Source: Skeletonema tropicum (taxonomy: Eukaryota; Bacillariophyta; Thalassiosirophyceae; Thalassiosirales; Thalassiosiraceae). Taken from it: a stretch of 64,000 bases of DNA. Below the pieces are notes generated by a model. It ran no database searches, was not told the origin of the DNA, and was given only the letters and a program-made list of their open reading frames with translations. Both the position numbers and the translations under genes were made by a program. Positions 35,495 to 46,800 of this stretch are shown piece after piece; positions within the stretch are counted from its first letter, which is position 1; the number at the start of each line of letters is the position of its first letter. Location: positions 682,001 to 746,000 of the forward strand of contig CM074149.1 in NCBI GenBank assembly GCA_037178625.1. The letters run 5' to 3'.

Positions 35495-35860
35495 TAGACG
35501 GCCCATCTCATTTTATCGGCCGAAGTGAGTCTCCACTTGCCAAGACTATTCTAATGAGGAGGCAAGTTCCGTCGATTGACGGCATAGAGCTTGTATCCGT
35601 ACCATATTGGGAGTGGGACAAACTTGGTAGAGATGAAGTGAAAGAGCAGGAGCAGGAGTATCTTCGGATACTTTTGGGTCTATGAAGTAAGGTGTTCAAG
35701 TTCAAGTCGAGTGTGAATGTCATGCGTCGTCGTTTTATGGTGACAAATATAATAGGGTACTTAGTGTGGTTGTATCCTTCCTCCATAGTCGCCGCTCCAC
35801 ATGTACATGTACTCACATGGTAGTTGCTCCTCACTCGCTTCTCCAGACATATGTTTATTT
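35495..35860 (+). pseudogene. 3' end of RAPa2, separated by the TIR element
   Basis: Resumes the RAP domain as VDGPSHFIGRSESPLAKTIL and runs to the stop at 35683-35685 (LLGL). The 3' flank to about 35860 is homologous to that of RAPa1 (3420-3610), including TGTCATGCGTCGTCGTTTTA. Confidence 0.8.
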
Positions 35861-37272
35861 TGTGACCGACGTAAAAAGGCTCGAACTCAAAGTCAAAGGC
35901 AAAGAAGTAGATACAATACTCTCAAAGCAACTTACACAATCACAAACCATAACATTAAAGACCGGAGTAGCCAACAATTGCAAGCAAGGACGATTCTTCT
36001 TATTTGCCCGGAGCTCATGTGCGTGTGTACCAAACATTCTAAACTCCTTTTGAACGCTTTTCTTGTTCAAAATACCAGTGATACGTAGTTTACCGTAGCA
36101 CAGAAATAACCTAAAGACCCACACAGAAAGATGAAAGATAGTACTCCTCTCTCTCTAGAGAGAGCGAGAGAGAGAGAGAAGATAGATAATCAAAAGATTA
36201 GATATCCCTACGGTTTTTTGTGCGTATTTTTATCGCGGTAGGAAATGGCGGGAGGGACAGAACCCGCACATAGAAAGAGTAAGTAAGTACGAAATACTAG
36301 CTAACTTACTCGTAGAATAGATACCACCAAAAGATCTTGACCATGGTAGACCATGTTGTCCACTGCAATAGGAGCCTACGCACTACGCATAATGCTTCTA
36401 TATCCAGAACTAATGATCTTCAACGTCAGCAGGTATCATGGGCTTGCTATTACTATAATTTCAACTGATACTTTGCCCTCGCTGGCGTTGATAATACCTC
36501 TACTTTAGAGTAGAAACATGCTGGAATGAAGATAAATCTTTGCATTATATGCAATTAGGTGCTCTGGACAATGAAGTGTATACCTTTCACAGTGCCTTAT
36601 TGTACTTAATACTATTGTGGATAATTCGATTGACGATCATGACATTTTATAATCAAATGGGCGTTGTTTCAGCGTAGTGAATAATTTTCACATTTATCCC
36701 CCACAAGTAGATATCCTTCAGCATTCACTCCACTGTCCATGATGAACGGCTACTTCCCACACAGCACTTCCCAATCCCCCTCAGTTCGCACTATTTTCGC
36801 CACAATCCAATATTTAAACATGAAATAACACTAATCTTCTCCGTGTTTGCAGAAATAATACGCGCTTTTTTGAGTTGCCCTTCTGAAGACGACTTGTTGA
36901 CTCATCATAACAGCGATAGTTGTGTCCATTCCACAAGCCCAGAGCATCCATAATGCTTTATTGTTCAATTTGGCTACCCTCACTATCGTGTGCTGGCCAT
37001 CTAAATCATTTCATTTGTCGATGATCGACGATTATTATTGTGGGCGGAAAATAATACCGAGCGGCGATTATCGAATTAAGCATGAATACAAGCCCAAACC
37101 GAAGGAATACTGGCACCGAAACATCCCCATATATATGAAGTATCATCGCGTGATGAAGGGGAGACGAGACGGACGTTTATAGTTGACGTAACCATCACCA
37201 CAACTGCTTGGCGACGGCTGAAAAAGATGATGGCCGGTGCCGTGTGATGAGGCTACACCACAACCCCACACA

Positions 37273-39333
37273 TATCATATCACTTAGGAAATTAGGTAAA
37301 TGTTGCATTATCGCTACCTAGACATCATTGAACCAACAATTGGAGTCTTCATACGCCGAGGGCAGAACCAAACAGCGTCGCAGTCGGAACCACGGGAGAG
37401 GGTTATCTCTCCTACCACAGCTCGTTATAGAGCCCGGGATATATTGACGTGTATGTCAATAAGCCTGTATACAGGCGAGATATACAAATACAAGTATTTG
37501 CACGAGAGTATAAGCATATACCCATCTCTATCCGTGGTTGTTTTGAACGCGTCGAAGTGCTGCCTGAGCCCGCTGGCGACGTATCAAGAAGGCTTCACGT
37601 GCCGCTTTTACTGAAAGCAGCCAATAAGCCTGATGTTCACCAGAAGTTGTTTCGAGATCATCGAGATTGATTTCCATCAAATATTTATCCTCCTCTCCAA
37701 GCCCTTCTAAGCCCATCTCTTGCTGCTCCTCTATAGCTATTTGTAGCTCCTCCTTCCTCTCTAACGCAAGCATACCCGAAATTTTATCATGAATCAAGAA
37801 ATTCCTCACCAGCCACTGTCCATGGGTCATCTCCATCAGCTTGATTGAGAAGCTCTGTGCCCATTTTGCGCCCGAAAGATAGCTGCCCTCCAGACGACGA
37901 TGTGTCTCTTGAATCGTACAGAACTCCTTGGATATCATTCCTTCCATAAACCGCCGCCATCCAATCTTATCTTGTGAACGTGCCAACTTCCGCAGTATCG
38001 GGTCATGATCGTTAGCAATGCAGTCCATAAAGCTTTTGCCATTCCGAGCCCTCACGAAACTCATGATATACTTTTCCAGCACTTCACATGTCCCCACCGA
38101 TTGTAGCCAGGACTGTAAATTATCCGCTGACATCTGAAAACATTTTACCCTATCTTCTTCTTCACACATTAAGACGTGAGCGCATGACTCCTGTGCATCC
38201 AGACAAGAAGGACACAAAGGAGAGTGATTAGGATCACATCTGTGTAACCGCAAGTTGGTGCCGGCTATGTCGTGAACTTGCTTGCATGCCCATAGTTGGA
38301 AAAGCCGCGGGACCTCGTGTAAAGCCTTGTTCACGTTGACCCAATCTACTTGGACGAACGCGGATGGAAGCAGGATCTGTCTCTTAGCGAAGATCTCCCT
38401 GGCCAACGCTAGGTGGCCATGAAAGCGGACTCTTTCACCAGTATCTGAAGTCATCTTCTCCTTACCCTTATCCACATAGACGCAGATTGGCTCCAGTGGC
38501 AAAGGTTGCGCCGCCATTCCTGCGTTCGGATCAACGTCGTAAATCGCTAGTTTTGCGCCAGAGTCACACTGTTCATTCAACTGTTCAGGCCTAGACAGCT
38601 CCTCCCACAACAAATGATCGAGTTTATGGGCCGACACATGAGAAAATACTGTGCTGAAGGTTAGAGACCTGCAATGGATCATGATATTTTTGAGTATATC
38701 TGAATGCCGGCAACTCGACGGGATACGATGCGGAGGCAGGTTTTCCACATTATTGAGAGCCCCCAAGCAGTCAGAATAGATCTGGGCAGAACCAGACAGC
38801 GATGGTTTCAGTTTGTTCACAGCTAATAGGATGAGATGAATAGCGAGTAATCCCAAAAGCTCCCCACGATATGCACAAGCGGCGAGTGTCTTCTCAGAGA
38901 ATTTACCAACGAGTCGGCCTCTCCTCTTGGAACACTCCATAATGAATGCAGCTGAGCAGATATCTGGGTACATCTCCTTGATAAAGGATCCGTCCGCCAC
39001 ACATACTAGTGATCCATCTATAATAGCTGCCACTAGGAACTCATAGCTCCCCGTCAGTTCAAGATCTTCCCACATCCACATGCTACCCCACTGGTCGAGG
39101 ACTTCCCACAAAGTGCTAGGAGGTAGAGACTGACCTGGGATTGGTGCATGACTTACCAAACGATAAACCGCAGTATCTACCTCTTCTATCGTACACGCAA
39201 CAGTGGACTGAACCTGGGCATGATCACTACCATCTTTCACATATCTCCGAGGGTTATTTTCATGCGGAGGGTATACCTCCATAAGGTCATTACCCATATA
39301 GCGGAACAGTCTATTCGATGCGGCACAGTACCT
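37273..39333 (-). mobile_element. 5'-truncated non-LTR retrotransposon-like insertion
   Basis: This 2.06 kb block interrupts R3 and is flanked by an exact 110-bp direct repeat of host sequence (37163-37272 and 39334-39443). The coding strand is minus, so the 3' end is at 37273 and the truncated 5' end at 39333. Truncation at the 5' end plus a target duplication is the signature of target-primed reverse transcription, although 110 bp is long and no poly-A tail is visible. Confidence 0.65.
37528..39333 (-). pseudogene. RNase H and zinc-knuckle C-terminal part of a retroelement protein
   Basis: About 600 codons are open. Roughly residues 125-270 fit an RNase H fold with the acidic residues in order: ADGSF (D), YRGELLG (E), IYSDCLGAL (D) and HVSAHKLD (H/D). 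A CX2CX8HX3C knuckle follows (CPSCLDAQESCAHVLMC). The last ~200 residues are helical with no known domain. The reverse transcriptase that should precede RNase H is absent. No ATG belongs to the element: the apparent N-terminus (VTSTINVRLV) is translated from the flanking duplicated host repeat. The uninterrupted frame suggests a recent insertion. Confidence 0.65.
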
Positions 39334-39689
39334 GACGAGACGGACGTTTATAGTTGACGTAACCATCACCACAACTGCTTGGCGACGGCTGAAAAAGATG
39401 ATGGCCGGTGCCGTGTGATGAGGCTACACCACAACCCCACACACACTACCGCGGCCCAAACCAACGGTCAACATTGATCATATTGGTCCAGTTGATGATC
39501 CTGATGCAGGGGTTAGACGGTTGGTGGCGTCTATGGCATCCATTATTGGCACAGCGCTAAGTGAGGTTTAAACCTCACTTAGATTCTAAATGCGGGTAAA
39601 AACCTCACGTAGGGGTAGGTAGGGATATTGAAAGATAGATAATCAGGATGGGGCACAGAAACACAGAAGAATAAGATACTAATTTGTAA

Positions 39690-40852
39690 TTTGGCGACGA
39701 CATCACTTGGTACAGTCGGCGGTGAAGCAGCTACCTTGCAGGCGCGGCTTTGGTGTACCTCCATTACCCTCAGCTGCTATTTGTCGGCTGAACGGCGGAG
39801 TTCATAAATTTTTCTACTCAAGATGTGTCAACAAAACATCAGCCGCTATTTTGGGGAGCAGCCACTTGCAATATTGGACACCAACTATCCATAGCAGTGA
39901 TAGAACATTTGATTATTCACCTCAATCAGCTGCGAGCTTCTCTACGCAAAGAAGAAAGGGACGAAAATCTCCTCCTAGATTCAGCGATGACAGCTCCGTC
40001 GACGAATTGGTTCAGATTGCTCACGACAATCTTGATGTCATGACTCCAATGGCAACTGCAGCGCTATGGAACAAAATCTCCAGGCAAATGAATAGTAGGG
40101 ATGAGCGTTCTAATAATCGTCGCGGTGCTAGAAGGGGCGATAGTGGAGAGAATGCAAGAAATATAAATGATATCTTTCAACACACGATCGACACGCTAGG
40201 GGCATTCAGCATGAAGGAGTTGACCCAAACAATCTTTAGTATGTCAAAAATCACATCAGCGTTACAAAAGCAAGGAAATAGACGAGGAGAGGCCAGCCAC
40301 AAAAGAACACTACGGGAGCTACTGCTGAACAATGACAGGACACCTAATGAGGATGTCTTTCGTTTCTTTGCTGGCTGGTCAATGGATAAACTCGATGAAT
40401 TCGTTGCACGTCATATATCAAATCTAGCGTATGCATATGCATTGGTTAGATACGTACCAGAGTTTGTTGATGGGAGTAATTTATTTGATCATATTGCAAA
40501 GAGTTCAGTAGCTGTAAAAGCAGAATTCAATGAGCAAGACATTTCAAACATAGTGTGGGCATATGCGACAATGAACAAGCCGCATGCTATTCTTTTTGAG
40601 GCAATAGGAGATCGAATTGTTGCATCGAAACATTTGAAAGAGTTCAAACCGCAAGCATTTTCCAACACGGTGTGGGCATACTCCACTGTAGGCATCAATC
40701 ATCCAAAACTGTTCGAGACGGTGGCCAATCACATTGTTCAATCTAACAGCTTGGATCGATTCGACCCACAAACATATTCCAACACGGTGTGGGCATACGC
40801 TTCTGCGGGCATCAATCATCCAACACTGCTCGAGAAGGTGGCCAATCACATT
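39690..40852 (+). pseudogene. RAPb2, 5' part
   Basis: Counterpart of RAPb1 in the right arm. The presequence region is recognisable (VQSAVKQLPCRRGFG), but the ATG used by RAPb1 is ATT here, so the original start is lost. The first in-frame ATG lies ~110 codons further in. Four repeat units follow before the 2.5 kb element at 40853. The fourth unit breaks at EKVANHI. Downstream of the break the frame runs into transposon sequence and stops at 40993. Confidence 0.75.
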
Positions 40853-41798
40853 CGTACGACAGCTGGCGTTTTAAACGCCAGTAGACTCACCGTCGCACTT
40901 TTTAAATATTTGATGAACACTAATAAAACTCGCTTAACGCTAGTAAACAAGCTTGACTTTAGACCTCTGGAAATCATCTATCGGAACCCCTAAGGAGAAA
41001 AGTAGCGGTAGGAATCTATTCTCCATCCAAAACGGTAGGGACACCACCCCTATCAACCATGAGGGGAGGGCGTAATTCGGGCGGTAGAGGCTCTCGAAGT
41101 AGAGGTCTCGCAATGATCAGGAATTGGCTGATCGTGAGGCACGTCTTCGTACTAGATCGGCTGCAGCGAAGGAGAGAAGTAGTGTACCCCCTCCGCAAAT
41201 GAATCTGACCAAGTTGCTGCTCCCCATGATGGCTTGGAGTGCGCCTGCTGTAACAAGGCAATAGCAAATACCGATGATCATGTCTTCATTACGCCATGCG
41301 AGCATCATTATGATGTTCTCGTCCAATGAAGATGAAGAGGCAGTCTGCCCGGAGGAGTCAATCTTCCAGCGATGACTCTGTCTCTGTCTTCGATCATGGG
41401 ATGAGAGGCTGGAAGAATACTTTATCACGTGCTACATCGACAATTATAATGCTGTTGAAAGATCAGAGAAAGGACTTGCGAAGGTAAAGACTACGATGAA
41501 AGATCTAAAGGCTGCAGTGGAATTGGATACAAAACTTGCAACTACAACAAGCACACAATCTAAAGCCAAGAGAGTGCAAAAAAGCTTTGCTTCTGAAAGA
41601 GATAGATCGCATGATCAAGCGAGATAAAGCGAGGACGAAAAAGAAGGTGAAAATTCCAGCGCACGAGATGAACTTGAACACAAAGAAAGATATTATCATT
41701 AAGTTCCTCATCAAATGGCGTCAAAAAGAGTTCAAAGCTTATCCGAAGCTAGCTAGCACAAGAGCTGAAGGATGGAATTTTGACGAGACAGAGTGAAT

Positions 41799-42545
41799 CT
41801 AATCGTGTGACGCATGCATCCAGAAAGGAGCTAATGGAGTCGTAGTTCTTCTCTCTAGGAAAGCATCTACGCGAAAAGGGAGACACATATTCATGATAAC
41901 AATCTGTAATAGTGAATTAGTTCCTAGTACGTAAAGGCCGAGTCTGAGTTGTAACAGCTGAACCAAGATTGGTAAAAACTTGCTCCATTGTTTGTACTTT
42001 CGGTGCTCTCTCCCTAGACTTCTTCTCCGCCGCATAGTACGTGTCAGTCTAACGCTGCTAATGAATGTCAAATTTGTACTGGGTCGAATTGGCTCCTTAT
42101 ACTGCTCAAAGAGACTACGAAGACTTTCAACGGCACCTGCATGGAACATTATACGGAGTAAATCATCCCACTCGCTCTTTCCTCCAATAATCCCAACTTT
42201 AATGTCGGGCGATGGCGCATCATCAGCATTCATAGTACTATTCTTGTTTTTTCCACCAAGTCTACCTATTTGGTGGTGCGCAACAGTGTTTAGACTGATA
42301 ACAACTTGTGAATTCTTTGCATCCGCACCAGCCTCGGCAACAGCTGCAGGAGTAAGAGTGTTACACTCAGAAAACTTCATGACATTCTTGAACGCCACTT
42401 TTTCTAACTCACGGGCTGTCTTGTCCACCAATTGGCGAACATTCGACATTAGCAGGCTTAGTATCCACTTTGCGCCGTTTGTTCTTGTTAGATGATAGAG
42501 CCTTGGCAGACGCCGAAGCATCAGCGGCAGCTTCGGGCTGAACAA
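41799..42545 (-). CDS. Unassigned open frame inside the 2.5 kb element
   Basis: A 248-codon minus-strand frame containing DDLLRIMFHAGAVESLRSLF and a hydrophobic C-terminal third. It overlaps the possible downstream exon of the 43258 gene in another frame. No family was recognised, and part of it may be spurious. On the plus strand at 41536-41796 there is a Lys-rich frame (KRDKARTKKKVKI), equally unassigned. Confidence 0.25.
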   Translation of the reverse strand: MFSPKLPLMLRRLPRLYHLTRTNGAKWILSLLMSNVRQLVDKTARELEKVAFKNVMKFSECNTLTPAAVAEAGADAKNSQVVISLNTVAHHQIGRLGGKNKNSTMNADDAPSPDIKVGIIGGKSEWDDLLRIMFHAGAVESLRSLFEQYKEPIRPSTNLTFISSVRLTRTMRRRRSLGREHRKYKQWSKFLPILVQLLQLRLGLYVLGTNSLLQIVIMNMCLPFRVDAFLERRTTTPLAPFWMHASHD

Positions 42546-42559
42546 GAGACCCAGTGATG

Positions 42560-43258
42560 TTCTAATTCTAATAGATAACAGAGCAGCATTAGGGTGACAT
42601 TAGAATAGCATGGGCAATGACCGAACAAAAACTATGGCACTTACATCTTCTTGTAAACGACTCTTTCTCTCCTTGGCCGCATTCTCCCTCCTAACGGCAT
42701 TACGACGGTCGTCACGAGCCCTCTTCAATTTAGCAAACTCATCTTTCTGTGCCTGCGTCTTTTCCTTGGGCGCTCGCTTCTTCTCCTCCAAGCTGCAGCT
42801 TGTTCCTCGCACTGCTGAGATTCCAAAATACGGTTAATTGTGGACAATTGCTGCCTGTCTGTGAGCAGGCGCCATTCTCGGACTGCATTCGCCTTCCCTG
42901 TAGAAGTTCTCCTCAAAGAAAGCACCTCGGGAGGGATATCATGCGTCCCCTTTCCTTTGTGACAAGGGAATACCTCATTGATCGAGTCGTTAGAACTGAA
43001 GTCACAACGTGCAGTCTCATCAGCCAGACTTTCGTTGCCCATGATGCGGCTGACTTGCGATGCATTCGCATCATTCGCAGCTTGTTGCTTCGCCGACGGC
43101 TTCAACACTCGACCAGTTCGAGACGTCTTCTTTGGAGCTTCAGTGCTCGATGAAGTGACCTCCTCCGACTCTGCAATAGGGGTGGTGTCCCTACCGTTTT
43201 GGATGGAGAGTTCATTACAATCCTTGGATCGGTCGGTCGGTTGAGTTTTGGTGGACAT
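42560..43258 (-). CDS. Charged coiled-coil protein encoded inside the 2.5 kb element
   Basis: A frame opens at the ATG at 43258 (MSTKTQPTDRSKD) and runs 177 codons to 42725. A second minus-strand frame (42812 to ~42650) is strongly charged (EEKKRAPKEKTQAQKDEFAK) and ends at a good donor (GTAAGT near 42649). Beyond it, a possible exon after an AG near 42525 carries a basic motif (SNKNKRRKVD), a plausible nuclear localisation signal. How the pieces join is uncertain. It could be the element's own DNA-binding protein or a passenger. No known domain was recognised. Confidence 0.35.
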
Positions 43259-43379
43259 CGGAGGTCGGAATGATTGAGATGTTTACTAGCGTTATGCGAA
43301 TTTATCTAGCGTTCATCAAATCTTTAAAAAGTGCGACGGTGAGTCTACTGGCGTTTAAAACGCCAGCTCCCCCCCCCGA

Positions 43380-44806
43380 ACATTGTTCAATCTGACTTAT
43401 TGGATCGATTCGACCCACAGAATCTTGCCAACACAGTGTGGGCATACGCTACTGCAGGCATCAGTCATCCAATACTGTTCGAAAAGATGGCAAATCACAT
43501 TGTTGAGTCGGACAGCTTGGATCAATTCAAACCACAGAATCTTTCAAGCACAGTGTGGGCGTACGCTACTGCAGGCATTAATCATTCAAAACTGTTTGAG
43601 ACAGTGGCCAATCACATTGTTGAATCTCATATCTTGAATCGATTCGACCCACAAACATATTCCAACACAGTGTGGGCATATGCTACTGCAGGCATCAGTC
43701 ATCCAAGACTGTTTGAGTTGGTGGCCAATCACATTGTTGAGTCGGACAGCTTGGATCAATTCAAACCACAGAATCTTTCAAACACAGTGTGGGCATACGC
43801 TACTGCAGGCATTAATCATTCAAAACTGTTTGAGACAGTGGCCAATCACATTGTTGAATCTCATATCTTGAATCGATTCGACCCACAAACATATTCCAAC
43901 ACAGTGTGGGCATACGCTACTGCAGGCATTAATCACCCAAGACTGTTTGAGTTGGTGGCAAATCACATTGTTCAATCTGACCAGTTGCATCGATTCAACC
44001 CACAAGAACTTTCCAACATAGTGTGGGCATACGCTACTTCTCAAGTCCTTCATCCCAAGCTGTTCGGGGAAGTCGCCAAGGCTGCTATTCGACGTAAAGA
44101 CGAGTTCACCTCCCAAAGCGTTGCTAATCTGCTCTGGGCATTTGCTTCAATGGGTATCATCGACAAGCAGCTCTACTCGTCATTTGTACCGACTGCAACG
44201 AAATTGATTGATGCATGCAGCAGTCAATGCATTGCCAATATTGCGTGGGCGTATGCAGTAGCCAATGTCGATGCCCCGACTCTCTTCAATGATCATTTCA
44301 TCAATGAGTGCGTTGAAAAGAAAGTTATTTTTGAGGTTGGAGAGCTCAGTCAACTCTTTCAGTGGCATTTGTGGCAAACAAAGGAGAAGTCAAATGCTGG
44401 CTTACCACAAGATCTCCTGGATAAAAGCTACAAAGTGTTCATCTCTGTAGATCCGACAGTATCGAAGCTCCAAGGCGATGTAGTAGCTCAACTATCATCA
44501 CTGGACCTCCAACCAAAAGAAGAAGTACTAATGGACAGTGGGTATCGTATAGATGCCCTTGTAGAGGTGAATGGAAAGATTATCGTCGTCGAAGTTGACG
44601 GTCCATCGCACTTCATTGACAAAGGACGATCTCCACTCGGTAAAAGAATTCTAAAGAGGAGGCAAGTGCCAGCAATCGATGGGATAGAGCTTGTATCAAT
44701 ACCATATTGGGAGTGGAATAAGCTTGGCAAGAGTCAGACAAAGAAGCAGCAGTATCTTCGGAAGTTGCTTGGCTTGGCGGAAGACAGCAGCATCGATAGT
44801 ACCTAG
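43380..44806 (+). pseudogene. RAPb2, 3' part with RAP domain
   Basis: Picks up at IVQSDLLDRFDPQNLANTVW and continues without a stop through about eight repeats to the RAP domain (VVEVDGPSHF, VPAIDGIELV, IPYWEW) and the stop at 44806. Two consecutive 234-bp blocks (43502-43735 and 43736-43969), each two repeat units long, are almost identical, so they were duplicated or homogenised recently. On its own this part lacks a start codon and a targeting sequence. Confidence 0.8.
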
Positions 44807-45029
44807 CTTAGTGTGTCCATGATTATTTGTACGAAGCGATTTCATGTCAGGAGACGACAACATATCTCAATATCAATATCTGTAGAGAATCATAGAAGTC
44901 ATCCTTATTATTTAAGCCCCTCTATTTTGACATTCTTCATACATTTCAGCAATCAAAGTTCCCTGTGATATGCAATGATGATTTGGGGATGATAATACCA
45001 TACAATTCTGTAAATTCTCGCCGTCTCCT

Positions 45030-45718
45030 TCACATTCCCCATGGATTGGCATCAGTATACCTGCTGCCATTCAAATATTTCTTTACATTTTCATCCGCCT
45101 TGACTCTACCACAAAGCGCCATAACCCTCTTCCATTTTCCAAAATCATACTGAGCAAGCTTCCTAGCACTTCCAATGGGCATGTACGAAGTTGTAATGTC
45201 CAACAATGCAAGATCAGCAGGCGAGGGATACGGTAACCCCTGAATGAAACCCTCGGTAGGAATCTGATCTTCAAATACAGCGCCCCACTTGTCCAACAAA
45301 GTGCACACGTCCGCAATGGCTTTATTCTTGTCAACCTTTTGAGTTGTGAAGATGGCCCGACCGCAAGTGTGGTTTATTTCCTCTTTGATCCCCATGAACA
45401 TTATATCCACTGCTCTCTGTTGTGGAGTAAGATCCCTTACCGAGGAGCAATCGACGCAATGTACGCTTCGATGGCACCACTCTGCGATATTTTAAGATCA
45501 CCATGTTGTAGTAGAGGCATACCGCTGGGAGACATGTATTTTGCTTTACTTTCTCCCGTTTCTTGAATGGTTGGCTTACCCAAGTTGGTGATGTTGACGG
45601 ATTCGGTGATGGTGATTCCGCCGGCTGCAGCTATGAGACGACTGAGTTCGGCACGTCCAGCAATTGGTGCGTATATCAAATGCGGATGATTATCATTATT
45701 GTTGTTAGATGATGTCAT
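45030..45718 (-). pseudogene. Glutathione S-transferase copy with frameshift
   Basis: Inverted duplicate of the gene at 10191-10880, nearly identical in sequence. It starts at the same ATG (45718). One base is missing after the codons for SIAPR (GGTAAGGGATC near 45438, against GGTATAGGGATC in the intact copy). Translation therefore stops at 45437, and the C-terminal GST domain (45030-45410) is in another frame. Only the thioredoxin-like half would be made. A sequencing or assembly error is possible because the lesion is a single base. Confidence 0.8.
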
Positions 45719-45959
45719 GGTACTGCATTCTTCGCTCTTTTTCAAGTCAATGGTATATGGTATGGATAGATGGATACACAGGAGGTTACTGTGCTACCTG
45801 CTACCACCATTCGGCTCAGAAAGGATGAGCATGCACGGCTTACTTTCCCAGTTCCCATGCTTTCACTTATTTCCTGAATTTTTAAAATGAATAGTTTTGC
45901 TGTTTTCAGGGAATCTTTTCACATAGGTACACTCCCCTCAATGGTCTCCTAAACGATTC

Positions 45960-46115
45960 TGTGGTCCGAACCGAGTATGCAGACCTCTCCTACAACATCA
46001 TAGCTAACTCCCTCTCTCTTGGTTTCACTCGAATCGGGCAAGAACTTGTCCAGAACGAGCAGATAGAAAATTCAGGACATCTTAAAGTACAGACTCGTAT
46101 CAAAATCAAGACTTC
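45960..46115 (+). repeat. Fragment related to the RAPa2 TIR element
   Basis: Resembles the right end of the 2.1 kb element (35330-35470): CTTGGTTTCACTCGAATCGG, then CAGATAGAAAATTCAGGACA and ACAGACTCGT. The terminal CCAGTCTAAAAC is not seen, so it is an end-deleted relic. Confidence 0.55.
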
Positions 46116-46689
46116 TTCTTCCTGCTCATGTAAGGCAATATCTGTATCTCAGATTGAGCTTACTGTTATGGAATACAACATCCTTTGTACATAGTGCCCA
46201 GATGGACTAGTACCTAACATGCCAAGAGCGATTGAATAAGATCGACCTCACTCACCTCATGAAGAGCAACTCTCATTAAAGTGCTACGCAGGCTAAATAT
46301 TCTCGATAGAGTCAAGCATCCGTGAGACATACAACTATGGTACGCATGCCTTCGGTGGTGGTTCATCTTCTCTCACGGACTGGATCACTCTTCTATGCTT
46401 GGTAGTGAATCATGATGTCCTCAATTTATCTGTTCTCGATTCTCAACTCACTAACCTCAATATTAGCAGCAAGATTCGAATTTATTATCCCCCCACCCCA
46501 ACATCATCTTTCCTCATTACTATTGTCTACGACTTCACCATCTTCACCTCATCTATGCCGTCATCGCATCTTCTTCTTCGTCCCTGCCCTCCCATCTACC
46601 GTGAGCATTCGTCGATGTCAAAACACCTCAGCAACATTCGACATTCATCACGTCTTGCTCCTCTTGTCTTGCTCGTCCTATTCCTCCAT
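46116..46689. other. Intergenic, no gene seen
   Basis: Short, Ser/Pro-rich plus-strand frames (46399-46800) overlap the end of the LRR gene and were not accepted. Confidence 0.4.
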
Positions 46690-46800
46690 GACATCTACAT
46701 CGTCGCTATCACTTTTTTCATCGTCATGATCCTCCACTTCAAATGTGTACGATGGCAAATCCAGAAAAGGAAGGACATTATTCATCACGATATCGTATGA
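46690..46800 (-). repeat. Out-of-frame tandem copy of the LRR1 C-terminus
   Basis: Reads DIVMNNVLPFLDLPSYTFEV with an acidic tail, a diverged duplicate of the last ~45 residues of LRR1. It suggests the gene once ended further downstream. Confidence 0.6.

Larger units (their letters stand above)
36202..39628 (+). mobile_element. 'ATATCCCTAC' repeat element, copy R3, split by a LINE-like insertion
   Basis: Ends match R1 and R2. The element proper is 36202-37272 plus 39444-39628, about 1.26 kb. A GA/CT microsatellite (36150-36180) lies just outside the left end. The insertion it contains is described separately. Confidence 0.75.
40853..43379. mobile_element. 2.5 kb TIR element with hairpin ends, inserted in RAPb2
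   Basis: Both ends carry a near-perfect inverted repeat of roughly 80-90 bp that begins with the self-complementary block CTGGCGTTTTAAACGCCAG (40863-40881; inverted 43348-43366). A second perfect 33-bp inverted repeat lies further in (41021-41053 and 43176-43208). ACATT flanks both sides (40848-40852 and 43380-43384) and is single in intact repeats. A C9 run ends the right side. No transposase was recognised; superfamily unknown. Confidence 0.75.

Noticed and set aside
39334..39372. N-terminus VTSTINVRLV of the RNase H frame
   Set aside because: Translated from the duplicated host repeat, not part of the retroelement protein.
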